From Parastagonospora avenae f. sp. tritici 18332-5 (Eukaryota; Ascomycota; Dothideomycetes; Pleosporales; Phaeosphaeriaceae), in contig JAFJTR010000050.1 in the NCBI GenBank assembly GCA_022559985.1, positions 1 through 64,000 on the forward strand: a DNA stretch of 64,000 nt, read 5' to 3'. The notes beneath the pieces were generated by a model. It saw only the letters and a list, made by a program, of their open reading frames with translations. It made no database searches and had not been told where the DNA came from. Positions 10,620 to 23,260 of the stretch are shown piece after piece. Positions within the stretch are counted from its first letter, which is position 1. Each line of letters starts with the position of its first letter. The translations under genes were made by a program, and so were the position numbers.

Positions 10620-12695
10620 GACGCCAATCTGACGAGGAATCTCGAATGCTTATAGTTCCTGCCTGAGCTGCAACTCATTCTTCAAATGGTGGCTTGCACG
10701 TGGGACAACAGATATCGGCATCGTCCATCTCTCGGTAGCAAGGTCAACATAGGTGTAGTGTCCAGTAATAACGCCATTGCACTGTATGTCTTACTAAGGT
10801 TAGTATATCAGTCTGACGCAGAAGGTCCAGACCGCTCGGTGCGAAGCGAGGGAGTTCGGTGAGGTTCCGAACACGGGGAAGGCGCAAGATGCAGAGCCCC
10901 ACTATGGCGTGTCTTTCCGAGTCGCTCAGACAGCCAAATGATTGGCCAGTCTGGATTCTTTCTTGATTCTAGTACAGGAAATCTGAAAGCTGAAGCTTGA
11001 TCCCAAAGCTTGCAAGGGTAGGAAAAGCTTGGAAGGGAGCGAAGTAACGTCGCGCTTACCCTGAGGTACCTCAGCTCGAGAGTTCTAGAGAGGCAACAAT
11101 TTTCTTACTAGACTACCAGTGCCCTTCTGCGAGAATGAATCCTTGTGGTAAATATTCGGGCTGTTCTCTAGATTCTCACAAACAACATATAATATGGCCC
11201 AACCATACATGATAGCGCCTCATATTGCCCTACGCCCTACCAAGTGAATCATAGCACTTTAATAGCAAGGAAACCTAATGACTGCCCCGAGTAAAGGTCA
11301 CCACTACCACCTGGATTTGTCACAACGTGCAGGCAATGAAGGACCTGGCAGATAAGCTTGTATACTCCCAAAATCATGTTCGTATGTTATTTGCATCGGC
11401 CCCCCCTTCCAGTCAATGCAGAGTCGCCTTGGCTTTTCCTTAGTCCTGTGTGTTATGTAAACTCCATTGGTTGCTGGCTAAGCGACGGCGTCTGCATAAT
11501 TTGCTCAGCAGCTCAGTCATCATGCCAAGAGCACAATAACACATCAACCCGGTATTCCACAGGCTACTCGCACCAAAGCTGTAAAGTCGCGGTGAGACAG
11601 CCACGATAGCACACGCGGATCAAGCGGTGAAGTCTGCCAAGCTGGTTGCGGTGAGGCCGCAGGCTCTGATGCTTCACCACGACATTGCAGGTACATTGTA
11701 AGACGTGGAGCGACTTGAAATTCAGTGAGAAAAGAATGAATCAGACTCCACACGTAAAACTGCTTATCCACCTTGCTATCGCTACTCGCTTCCCAAGCTC
11801 ACCAGCTTCAGCCGCATCGAGCAACTTCCCACCGCTTTCAAAGGTGTGCTCATGACCCCTCGTACCTCTTCACCTCTTCCTTCCTGCCGCCCCATGCCCA
11901 CTTTGATCTCATCTCCGCCTCACAAACACCATTGTCCCCATTCTCTTCCAAACCTCGACAACCTCCCGTTTGGGCCTCTCCCTCTCGCACCTCCGGCAGC
12001 AACATTGCTCCTCCCACGCTTGCCTGTCTCTCGTCTTATCCCTCAACATACTCAGATGCGCCGCATGGGCCGCTGAGCTGCCACGCCTTGCTTGTGCCCG
12101 GGACCATTCGGAGGGCTCTAGATCCCAGACGTATTCTCCTGTCGGTCGAACCACGCGTGTTCGATGCGCATGCGGGCAGGTCATGATGGGAGGCGGGTTG
12201 TGAACGATGTGGTAATGCTTGTGACTGTTCTGGTACGTGGAGAAGCCCATGATGTTGGCAATGTGTACCTTCTACCAACATCAGAACGTTGGGCTATGTA
12301 TCATTTTGCAAAAGGATGTTTGATGCTGAGAAAACAATCGAGTTTGCTAGGTGTTTGTTGGCGATGTTAGAAATCGTGAAGTTTAAAGAGTCTCTTGCTT
12401 GTTACAGGCTTGCGACTGAGACATTACGAGAGTTTGGCATCGAGGGGTTGGCAGACGCATAATCTGATACCATAGGTTGTTAGTGTGGTGTCAATATTAG
12501 GATACTGTAGAGCACGAAAGCAGAATATAGGCCACGATGGGAATTTGTATCAGCTCGAGCCTTGCGCAATAACTCTACTGAAATTACTACTGCACACGCT
12601 TCTATAGCTTAGCTCTTCGCTGCAGGTACTGCCTGATTCCAATGGCCGCTGCATGGCATCAGTGATTGTAGTGGGAATTTGAGAGCAAATGTCTA
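10620..12695. other. Intergenic, about 2.1 kb
   Basis: Upstream region of the bHLH gene and downstream region of the aldehyde dehydrogenase gene. Only short frames are present. A 113-codon minus-strand frame at 11909-12250 is listed separately. No tRNA or repeat was recognised. Confidence 0.5.
11909..12250 (-). CDS. Possible small ORF, unrecognised
   Basis: An ATG-started frame of 113 codons begins MGFSTYQNSHKHYHIVHNPP and carries a His/Cys patch (MTCPHAHRTR) and an Arg-rich, Cys-doublet C-terminus (EQCCCRRCERERP). No family was recognised and there is no signal peptide. Overlapping frames on the opposite strand are also open here, so coding status is doubtful. Listed for completeness only. 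Confidence 0.15.
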   Translation of the reverse strand: MGFSTYQNSHKHYHIVHNPPPIMTCPHAHRTRVVRPTGEYVWDLEPSEWSRAQARRGSSAAHAAHLSMLRDKTRDRQAWEEQCCCRRCERERPKREVVEVWKRMGTMVFVRRR

Positions 12696-14271
12696 CTAAC
12701 CAAGGAGGACCGCCAGGCCCTTCAGGCCCAGCAATCCCAAGAACCAGCTTCCCCATCCGAGCGGGCGACCTTCACGGTCGAAGTTGGGCTTCAGCTCGTT
12801 CATGCCGGCGAACTTCTTCAGCTTCTTTGCGGTGTATGGGGGGTAGCGTACATCCATGAGGCCCTCAAGCCAAGCCGGTGTCGTCGTTACAGAACGGCGA
12901 TGTGTGAAGACATCAAAGGAGGCTTTGCCACGGTACGCGCCTGAGCCGGAAGTTCCAACGCCACCAAAAGCCAAGGTGGGGATGGACGCGTGGAAGAAAC
13001 CGTCGTTGAGCGATGCACCGCCGGAGCGGGTCTCGTTGAGGATGCGCTCCATTTCCTTCTTGTTACCGAAGGCGTAGGTGCCGAGTGGCGTGTCGTGGAT
13101 CTCATTGGCCATCTTGATGGCCTCGTCAAGGTCGGTGACGGCGATGATGGGGAGTAGAGGGCCGAAGCTCTCGTCTCTGACCATGCTGTCGTTGATGTCA
13201 TTGACCTGCACAACGGTGGGCTCGATGAAGAGGTCGTCCTCGTCCATGGTGCCGCCGACGACGATTTTGCCATTGCTCTCGTCCAGCATCTTCTTCAAGC
13301 GTTGGAACTGCTTCTGGTTGACGATGCGGCCGTAATCTGGCGACTTGCGGGCGCCGTCTGGGTAGAACTCGGCCAGGGCATTCTTCATTTCGCGGATAAA
13401 GGCGGGCACGATCTCGCGGTCGATGAAGGTGCAGTTCTGGCTGACGCAGACCTGGCCGGCATTGAGCGTCTTTGCCCACAAGAGGCGCTTCGCAGCCAGC
13501 TTGGGGTCGGCATGCTTGGTGATGATGGCGGGGTTCCTGCCACCGAGCTCCAGCACCAGCGGCGTGAGCGTCTCGGCGGCCTTCTTCGCGATGATGCGGG
13601 CAACCACCTCGGAGCCCGTGTAGAAGATGGTGTCCCACTTCTGGTCGAGCAACGCCGTCGTCTCGGGGATGGCGCCCTGGACGACGCGGTAGCAGGACGG
13701 GTCGAGGGCCTCGCCAATGATCTTCTGCAGAATGGCAGCAGCATTGGGCGCAGACTCGGACGGCTTAATAATGGCGGTGCAGCCGGCTGCAATGGCACCA
13801 ATGAGAGGCCCTACCGTCAGCTGAATGGGGAAGTTGTAGGCTCTGCGTTAACCGTCAGTACACACTTGCTCTTCTTCCCTCTACATCGACATCAACGCAC
13901 CCAATAATCAGTGCCGTGCCCAATGGGTCTTTGCGGATGCGTGGCCCGACGAATCGGTTGGTGAAGGAGATGTCGCTCGGCTTCTCGTCCTTTGCGAAGC
14001 GCGGCAGGTTGTTGGCCATCCAGATGCAGTCGTTCATGCACCACGAGATCTCGACCAGGTACGTCTCGAACGTCGACTTGCCCAGGTCGCGCTTGCACGC
14101 CTCGGTGATGAGCGCTTCATTGTCCTTAAATGCCCAGTACAGCTTGCGCAGCTGCTGCATGCGGAACTCGACGGGGCGCGTCTTGTGCGAGAGGAACGTC
14201 GTTCGCACCGTGGCGCATGTCGCCGCGATGTTGTCTATGGGTGTGTGTTCGAAGGGCGGAAGTTCTGGCAT
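12696..14271 (-). CDS. Class 3 / fatty aldehyde dehydrogenase (Hfd1-like)
   Basis: Exons 13901-14271 and 12696-13842 with a 58-bp intron (donor GTGCGT, acceptor CGCAG) splitting a Gly codon; 505 aa. It oxidises aldehydes to acids with NAD(P)+. Visible motifs: AYNFPIQLTVGPLIGAIAAG (substrate and cofactor fold), GSEVVARII (cofactor), LELGGRNP with the general-base Glu, NAGQVCVSQNC with the nucleophile Cys, and ESFGPLLPI. Length and the absence of a mitochondrial presequence match the class 3/FALDH group. The C-terminus is hydrophobic (WGSWFLGLLGLKGLAVLLG), as in tail-anchored fatty aldehyde dehydrogenases of ER, lipid droplet or mitochondrial outer membrane, so a role in fatty aldehyde or sphingoid-base breakdown is likely. 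ATG 14271 starts MPELPPFEHTP, the normal beginning of this family. Confidence 0.95.
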
Positions 14272-17200
14272 GATGTCGTGAATGTCCTTGTCAGAGGGTC
14301 AATGGTCGAGTCGCGGAAGTCCAGATGGATTGAAGACGCAGAAATGGACTAGATTCGCTTTAAGCCTTCTTGTCCGGCTTCACATCTTTCGCACGAGATT
14401 GTCACTTTCACGCGTCATGGAGCCTCGGTCCCGCGACGGATGCCGCTAATTGGGAAGCTGCCCCGCTTTATCTGCCCCTGGGCATGTGCTAGCGCGAACC
14501 CTCCACTACCTAGGTACCTTTCTGTATACCGGGATTTCCAAGACTTCCGAATCCTCCTCTGGCTACTGTCTCGCCAGATTGCTTGCCTATCTGTCTGTGT
14601 ATTGAAGATAAACCCAAATTTCGAAACCATGATCCTTGGGCATGTCCTCGTCATCACGTGACTTTCACCTCGTGCCCAGTTGCAGGTGTGGTAGTATGGG
14701 CGACCTAAGTCAGTCGTTCGACTATCAGAATATGACACAATCGAGCAACGTGGCACTTTTACACGACAGAGCGCGAAGTGCCGTTCAGAAAAGCTTCGCC
14801 ACCAATCTAACAGATGGACGTGCTGGACTTCCGAATCCCGTCGCCGTTCCACGCGTGACAGCAGCTTTGATTGCGGCGCGACTAGTCCGCAGTCAATGTT
14901 CTGAGACATTCTCTCTCTCACCTACGCCGTGTATTCGCATATGGTATAGCAAAAATTAAGGCTCGGACCGAGAGAGAGGCGTAGTACAGCAACGGGCTTC
15001 ACAACTCGAGCCCAAGACCATACCGTTACCCGCAGAACAGAGGGCTGTGTGGCCGAGATAGAGTGTCGTCTGTTGCTCGTGGGTCCAACCCAACCGAGTC
15101 TGCGACCAAGTATTGGAAGCTGAGAGTCTAGCCTCAACATGTCTTACTTTGCAACATTGACCCCGGCAGCGTAGTCGGTCGCTTAACATGTGGCCCGGCA
15201 TGGTGTGTAGGTCACGTGCGGTAGCTTTCATCTAAGCGCCATCTTGCCTCGCCTCCACTCGAGCCAAACCTGGTATGTGGACCACAAATCTAGAGAGCCT
15301 GAAAAAAAGTTGTACCCCAAGAAAACGTGGTCGTTTCAGAAGCCGAGACGTAGACAAGACGTCAGGAATTGATCATGCCAGTGAGCAGAGGTAGTGGGTA
15401 AGCTTGCAGTAGCATCGCGGTAATCGCCTGATCGAGTACCCCTGCAGCGTGCATGTGCGAATAAAAGCGAGTTGTCAACTCGTTCCATGGCCCAAGACAA
15501 GACCTAGTGTATTGGATCAGGACCGAATGCACAAAAATGTGTCATGATGTTTATAAATGAAAGATGCCGTAGGGCTGTAGCAACGTGTGATGCTGTACAT
15601 GTCATCGGAGAGGATCATTAGGGTGTGCTGAGGTGAGCATTACAGCTGCGTGGAAGCTTCTTGGCGGCGCTTACAATCGATGGACTCCTCTGGTTAAGAA
15701 TTCTGACCTGAATCATTGATAATCGGTCAAAACCGACGGCATGCCCCCAAACAGCTGCACAGCCGCAACATGTGCAAAGCTGCAAGGCTGCCGGCAAGGT
15801 TACTTCTATTCACTTAGCTTGAGATGGAAGAAAACATGCTTAGTCCCACGTAGTAGTCTAGTGTGTGAGGCAGACTGATGGTGGTGTGATGGGTTGCGGC
15901 AAAGGCCGTTTCAGTACTGCCGTCGGACTACGAAGCGCAAATCGCCTTACGCGGAGCATGTCGTCATGGCGAGAAAGGCAGCTGTGGGACTATCATGTTG
16001 ATTGTGTTATGACGGTTATAGCGAGGCAGACTGTTCAGCCTCATGCGTTTAGCCGGCACATGATGACCTAAGTATAGAGCGGGAGCTAATCCTATCGTGG
16101 ACCGTAACCCAGGGTGCATAAGCGCATCTGCCCCACAGACAGATTAGATTCTGGGAATGCGGGCGCTGAGGCTGTGAACTGCTGCTGCGAGACGGACCAT
16201 GGCGGTGCACAACTTGTGCTTCAACGGCTGCCAAACGCTTTCTGCGTCCAGAAAACCTGCGCGATTGAATAGACCTGTAGAGATGATGTAGCGATTGGCA
16301 GCTTCCTCGACAGGACGAGACTAGTCTCCGCGCTTGCATGTGCAAGCATCTGACTTGGCAAGCCACTCCATTTACGAGATACATCTGCAGTAGGATCATT
16401 AACGTGTTTTGTCATGCTCTTGGTACAGTACCTGCCTCGAGTGACCTTCGCCCCGATCGTCCCAGCGACCGAAACGGTGGGCAGCGCATGCGCGTCTCAT
16501 TCGCGGATTGAGTTGATGGGCCAGCGGGAACCTCCTAGAATGTGTAGGGCAGGTGCAATGAGGTAGACAGATGATGCTGCACTATAGAGGACGGCTTTAC
16601 GCGCTACTAAATAAGGAAATCCATTGTTTGTCGGGTGCTGGTCGAGTATGAAACCTAGACCAGGGCTTCTGGAGTGTGCAGCGGGGACAATTTGAGGTGA
16701 GAAGAAAACCAACGCGGCAGGCGTGGAGAATGGCCCGACGCTCGGGTCGGCAAGCATTCTGGCCTCCTGTGTCAACCCTCACACGACCCACTCACAAAAG
16801 CTGCTCGAGCCAGGGACTGCCCCGGCAGCTTTGGTAAAAGACTGGTATCAAGGACCTGACTCGTAGCGAACCCCAAGAGAGCTCGCAGCTCGCAATGAAC
16901 GGGGACGGGCCACCTCAACGACTCCGCAGGACAAGGAGATGTTGGGTCAATAGGCATGGATTGCGAGTATCATTAGGAAATGCTGGACAGGCCCTGCACT
17001 CCTTTCCCAGCTGGCTGCCCTTTCTTGGAACGAAAAGCGTTGATCGCTCTCCACAGCTGCGGGATTGGCCAAGTCGCAGAACGTGCTGTGGAAATAAGAG
17101 CAATAATGTCCGGTTTTGAGTTGATTCAGCGGGGTTCGGCTTTGGATGACTCGCCACGCCTCAAGGTCAGCGTGGGGATGCAGTCGTGAGTCGTGACCGA

Positions 17201-19491
17201 GATGTAGGTGCCGTGCTACCGTCATGTTCGGCGGGCCGTTGAACAGGTACCAGAAGGAGCAGTTGCGAAGACGAAGAGAAGTTTTCTAATTGAAACGATT
17301 GGGATGCCCATTGAACACATGCATGCTGACGACAGGCTCCCCCCTGACGCCGTCCATGTGATTGTGCAGACAGCACGTCGGGGCCCCTACGCTATGGTTT
17401 GAGTTCTCACTGCATCAGACGCGTCGTTTCTCGACGACGAGAGTGCAATCCCAACCCCCAGGACGGCTAATCTCAAAGGAACCGACTATGGCGATCGTGG
17501 TCCCGACAGCTTCGTGCCAGCCATGCACGGGAGCTCGTGCGCCCTCGACCTGGGGACGCTTGAACTGAAGCAGCAAATGACAAGGATGACGCTCTTGCGA
17601 AGACGCTGGGTGGGACGATGAAATCTGCTTGCAGCTCCAAACTCGAGCTAGGCGTGGTCATCAGAGAGAATCGGGACCGTCGCCTGAGCCGGCAGATATT
17701 TACGCGCCCGGCCTGGCTGCTGTCAGCTCTGCCATTCGTTGGTAGACGTTCCCGAGGGCGTGACGTTCAGCCAGGGTCCCATCTCTAACCATCCAGCATG
17801 TCGGTTGTGGAGGAGTCCAGCAGCGAAACACCCTGGCCACGGAATTCCAGCCATCTGGGAAAGCAAGGCTCATCGCCAGCCAAAATGTGCGAGGAGCTGG
17901 CGCGCAGTGTGCTCTATTCAGACTGGGCTCTGAGGCGGCTCTGTCGGCATCCCTGGAAAATCCCGTAGGCATAGCTACACATGCACCAGCACGGGTCCTT
18001 GTCCACCGGTGAAGCATGTGACGTCGGTACAGTCCCTCTGCGTACCTCATCGACCAGCCCAGTGCTGCAGTGCGTGCGAGCCGTCAATAGCCCAGTGCGT
18101 CTCATTTGCGCACTCAGCGCTGCGAGCCGAAGCTTGGTTGACGTGTTCGCAAGCTTTGCGCGGGCGCGAGCGCGGGCGGCCATGGATATGGTAGTGTAAG
18201 GCGTCCCGCGTCACGAGCAGCCTTATGGCCCCAGCGGCTAGCCCGGTGGAAATGAGCAACTGTCACACTCGGCCGGCTAAGGGAGCGACCGTCGACTTCC
18301 CTCGCAGTCGATGCCCGGGGGAACTGGTTACCGTGCTTACGTCCTGCAAATTGTCTTCTAGACGAATCAAAGGCCCAGAGGCTGCTGCAACGGCTATAAC
18401 GCTATAACGCTATCATCTGTTGTAACAGCCCTCTCAGTCCGCGCCGCCGGCCAAATGCTCATGTCCAGCCATGGACCTGTCGCCGACGACAACAACAAGT
18501 CGCCCATGTCTGTCTGCCATGCAACTAACAATACATGGTATACATACTACCAGGGTTCTGTGTAGACGAGTCTCCACCTGCAGGGAGTTAGTCCCCGCTC
18601 CATCAATGGCTACTTCGCGCTGCCTGGTAATATTCAGGGGGGGAGGTCCCTCAGAATTGCTCTCACAGGGTTGCGCGCCATGCGTTACCAGCGACCAATA
18701 CGCCGTCCAGACTCGGCCTGGTTGCTATCAAGCCTCGTCGGGATGACAGCAGTCGCAACGATACTAGACCCGCTGCATGCATATGTGGTAAGCGACATGA
18801 GTCCACCCCAAAATAGGTGCTCAGCCCTCTGCCCTGCACCCAAGCCTCATCCACTTTTTCTTAGCAACAACACAGGAACGGACCGTGAGAATGGTGTCCC
18901 GCTATCCACTCACGTCCCGCCGCCTCCCAAGAGTGCCGCTTGGACGCCTCTTTGCCCTGTGCCTCATGCAAAAGTCGTTCTGTCTGTCTCATGCCCGAGG
19001 GCTCAAGCTTTCCCACATGGCCTGCACCTATCCGTAGCACTGCCCATAGCGTCTCCCCAAATGTAGGTACCTGGGCTTGCATCATCCACGGACCCTCGTC
19101 GTTTCGCCTTCGCTCAGACACTGCCATAGATGTTTTTAGTCCTTCTCCACAAACATACCTGGGCGCAGCGCATCTGCTCTCCATCTGTTCCTATAATCCT
19201 GATTTGGGGCGGCCTTGACTCCTCTTCCGGACTACTACACACCACTGCTAACCTCCACATCCTGGCATTTGTTCTTAATTCATCTCTCTGTCCTCCAAGT
19301 CCCCATCATCCTCGCTTGTAAACTACGCCCACTCGTGCAAGACATGACCACTAGCTCATAGCCGTCTGCCGTACCACCAGATCTGGAACCTCTAGCTTCC
19401 TCCATCTGCGTCCCCACTTGAGCCTCCGATCTCTCCTGGCCCCATCGCCTTCTACTTGGATATATACCTCCCATCGCCTCCTAAGTCAGCC
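14272..19491. other. Gene-free stretch of about 5.2 kb
   Basis: No protein family, spliced gene, tRNA, rRNA or transposon terminal repeat could be recognised on either strand. Open frames are all under about 170 codons, overlap one another on both strands and have biased, unfamiliar translations. Base composition looks balanced, not AT-rich, so it is not an obvious RIP-degraded region. The last 300 bp (from about 19200) is CT-rich and probably the promoter/leader of the transcription factor at 19492. The rest could hold lineage-specific small genes or non-coding RNA that I cannot see. Confidence 0.5.
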
Positions 19492-22400
19492 ATGTCCGAA
19501 CCCACTGAAACAAGCGCCCGTTCCCTAGCTCTCACCATCAAGCAAGAGCAGCACCAAGGAGACACCACTATTAACCCACCATCGCCATCTGATAGCAAGC
19601 ATCTCAGGTCATCACAGTCTTCGGATGACTGCAGTCAAACTTCTGCGCCTATGAGCCAGCGCCCTCGTCTTGGAGCAACCTCGAAGACCCCAGCTGGACC
19701 CGACGTCGGCTCCTCCCACCCTAGACCACAGTCAACAAAGCGTCCTACCAAGATGATGTCGCAAGCCCAATCGGTCCATTACACCCGGACGGGACGTGTT
19801 AGCAAGGCGAAGAAAGGATTGAAAGTTCACAATTGCGAGTGCGGCAGGGTACGTTACGTTCATTCATCTCCTTTAGAGCAACCTCACTAAACTCTTCCAG
19901 GCGTACACGCGAGCAGAGCATCTACGACGACACCAAAAAAATCACGCTCAGGAGGATGCTTTATTGTGCGAGTACGCCAACTGCGATAAAGTCTTCTTCC
20001 GTCCGGACCTCCTGCAGAGGCATCAGGAGAGGCAGTAAGTACCCGCCACGCTCAAAAAGCCCTTTGTTACTAACGAAAGCAGTAATGACCCCGCACAAAG
20101 CTCTCATCAGGATGAATACAATCCTGCAGGGTCTCCAGGTTTGGAGCAGCTCTCTACGTCGACCAAAGTACCAGCAAGTACCGCAACAATCGCATCTGAT
20201 CCGCCCCATTCGACCTCTCTGTATGCTTCACCTAGGCAGCATGCATCAAACATAACCCCAAGGTATAATCCTTTTCGTACTCCTTTGATTCCTCGGGCTT
20301 CTCGTCTTTCATCGTCCACTTTCATTCTCAGTTCTCCTCCTACGTCTAGCCCCAAGTGAGTTTTCATCATGCATGCCAGATTTTCTTTCCTTTCCTTCTT
20401 TCCATACTCACATGTTCCGTTCGGTAAATGCATCTACTGACATTTCCATGATAGTCCGAAACATAATGTGCAATTTGCGTCTCGCTCAATTGCGAATGTC
20501 GCCATGCCAGTTGATGGTATGCCAACTTCCGCTGGATGGGGTGAGCAGTTCGGCCATTCACCTGCGTACTCATCAACCGACGATTATGCTTCGCCGCATC
20601 CCGGCCAAGGAGACTATGGCAACTTGTTCTCGAACTTGTCATGGAGCCATAGTGGCAGTCGCACACGCACCCCATCCAATGCGTCCCTTCATGATCCATG
20701 GGGGCCATACACTCCGCAGTCCCCGTCTTCGTCGGTCTCTACGATGCCATATACTTGTCCATCAGTTCCCAGTCTTGCATATATGACTACTTCATATCCA
20801 ATGCCGGGTTATGGTATACCAGCAACTTCAGACCCGACGGCAGACTTCGAACAGTTTGGTTCAAAAACCATGATGCAGAGGGACATGGATGAGGCTGGCA
20901 TCCTGTTTCAGGATCAACCATACGGTATGGGCCAACTCGCGCACACCTATCCATCTGAACAATATCTAAACAATTACTGGAGGCACTTTCATCCTACTTT
21001 CCCCGTTATCCATCAGCCCACTTTCGGAAGCATGGCACCATCGCCCATGCTCCACGCCGCCATGATTGCCATTGACGGGCAATACTCGAACGACACAGAT
21101 ACGAAGCACAACGCGAGGAAGCTGCACGACACGTGCGTCAAGTTGCTCGAGAAAGTAGGTGCCATGTGTAAATGATGATGGATTGGGCTAACTCGATGCA
21201 GCGCAAACATGAGTCGATAACTGAGCCCGACCGTCTGTGCGACTACCAGGCAGTCTTTCTAGTGGAGGTGCTCTCTCAATATCGTGCACGACGTGCCGCC
21301 AAAACCTTATCTCCCAGATTCGGCACGCTCTATCAAAAGGTAAGATAACCGCGGAGAACTCACGCATTTGCACTAATCGCAACAGGCGGCAGAAGAATGT
21401 ACACGCGTATCCTCGCAACTTAACAGCATCGTCCATTCTCTCGAGCAGCCCGAGAACGTCGTATTCGAGAACTGGATGCAATGGGTTGAGCGCGCTGTTT
21501 GGCAACGCTTGCTCACTTCCTGCTACGTACTCGAGTCCCAGCAGGCTATGCTTCTGGCACGCGTGCCACAGGCATCGTTGTATCAACAAGAAAGTGTCGA
21601 CCTCCCCTTTCCAGCTCATAGCTTGGTGTGGGATGCGACGACACTTGACAACTGGGCTGTTGCAACTCAACAGCACGCTTCATCTCCACAATGCGTCTTC
21701 GAGGTCATGCAAGCACCTGTCCTTGTACCTTGCGATCCTTTTCAGTCCACCATTCTGATCGCAGTGTTCTACAATCGGTCTGAGATTACTTCCCCGTATA
21801 TAGATGCGCCGGTTACAGAAGACATAGACCACATTCTCGACCCTTCATTCATCACCAAGCAGAGGCTTTTGACAGCGAAGTTACTGCAAGTCACTCCGAT
21901 TCGCGCATTGTTGGCAGTATCCGGCGAGTCTTGGATTCTGTTCGAAAAAGTACCTTCTCAGCAGGCATACAACAGATTTAAAACGACTTTGCGCACTTGG
22001 GCCAGTCAGATCTGGTCCACTCCTGAAGGTGCGTCGCAGCCCGTAGCCGGCAAAGAAGCCGTGCGGCTTGCCATACAGATTTTACACATGGCTCTAGAGG
22101 AGCAGTCAGAGGGATTCGAGCTTAACATGGGCTCAGACATGGGTGTTTACTTTGCAGCTCTCGTTCTCTGGGCGGCTACTACTGCAGGATCCTCGTGGGA
22201 GAGTGTCCCGCAGCAAGTGGTACAGCACATGCCCTACCGACATCATTCGCAGCCGACGAGTTTTATCAACCACGAGTCAATGTTGGTATCGACCAAGCCG
22301 CATCAACTATTGAGCTCATTCCCGCTACCGAATACCGACGGCATGCAGATGAGTTTGCCGGGCGCGATGCCCAGCGAACCGCCGTCCCCTATTCGACACG

Positions 22401-22708
22401 ACTCTTTCAGCGCTAGTGCGTTGCTATCTCATGACCAGATTACCTTCAACACGGTTTCGTTCCTCTCAGCAATGCTTGAGCCGGATTCCCCATTACATCT
22501 GTCACCGGATCTTGGTGTTCTCAAGTCAGGCTGTGTGAGCATGTTGCTCTGGGCCAAATTGCAACTCCGCGGTGCGTATCTCGAGGGACAGACCGACATG
22601 GCCATGTGGGCCGGCGCACCTGAAGACAGTCTTGGCGAGCTGCTCAACAGTGTCGTTGGTTCACTGGAAAGAATTCTCAACGGTGGTTGGACTAGATGGG
22701 GCATCTAG
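19492..22708 (+). CDS. C2H2 zinc finger transcription factor with fungal-specific transcription factor domain
   Basis: Six exons, phases verified: 19492-19848, 19901-20034, 20083-20355, 20455-21154, 21202-21339, 21386-22708; 974 aa. Two adjacent C2H2 fingers lie at about residues 113-163. Finger 1 (CECGRAYTRAEHLRRHQKNH, Cys-x-Cys spacing) is split by intron 1. Finger 2 (CEYANCDKVFFRPDLLQRHQERH, Cys-x4-Cys) ends at intron 2. A long Ser/Pro/Tyr-rich linker follows, then the fungal_trans region from about residue 420 (LNNYWRHFHPTFPVIHQPTF) to the C-terminus, which usually acts as a regulatory domain. This is the class with C2H2 fingers followed by the middle homology region seen in zinc-cluster factors. 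The target genes cannot be deduced; the neighbouring P-loop and peroxidase genes are candidates only by proximity. Confidence 0.93.
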
Positions 22709-23260
22709 AACAACACTCATCTCATCTATCGTTTCCCTCGATTGGCTTGCTTTCCAATACGCCTTTTTCCTTTCATCTTTCATGGCTGCATATCATTGGC
22801 GTTCTGTTTCTCGGTATTCTTTTGATACTTTTGCGAATGTTCGATAGCGCATCAGCATAGCACGATCTTTGGACATGGCTACGGTAACGATGTATACGAT
22901 AGCATTTCGGTTTACATGTATTTTCTCTTCTCACTTCGAAGTTGTACGGTTTAGGTTCCTACCACTCATCCAACTTTTCGCTTGTCTCTGTCATTTTGTT
23001 TGCCTATTGCATCTGCTCGATTCGCGATTGTTTTTCTTGCGCATGTATACGCTTTTAGCGCAGGTCTTGCGACTGGCTGCTACGATGTGATCACGAGCTG
23101 CACAAGCTGGGATCTGGCTCTAACTCAGAAGGGAAGCTCCTGCGCGCAGTGCTTACATGCATAATACCATATAGAACGATTTGCATGCATGTAAGAATTA
23201 TATAAAGCCGACTTACTCCCTGAATCATATGCTCCATAGCACGTACTACACCCCGGGACC
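22709..23260. other. Intergenic, 3' region and promoter
   Basis: About 550 bp between two plus-strand genes. It is T-rich after 22730 (3' UTR-like) and has a CATGCATG-type palindromic stretch near 23155-23192 before the start at 23261. The sequence TATATAAAG-like ATTATATAAAG at about 23196-23206 lies some 55 bp upstream of the next ATG and is a plausible TATA box. Confidence 0.4.

Noticed and set aside
13302..13907. 201-codon plus-strand frame
   Set aside because: Antisense to the aldehyde dehydrogenase gene; no motif.
14990..15110. tRNA-like boxes (TGGCCGAG and GGGTCCAACCC)
   Set aside because: Spacing and flanking sequence cannot form the acceptor and anticodon arms; treated as chance.
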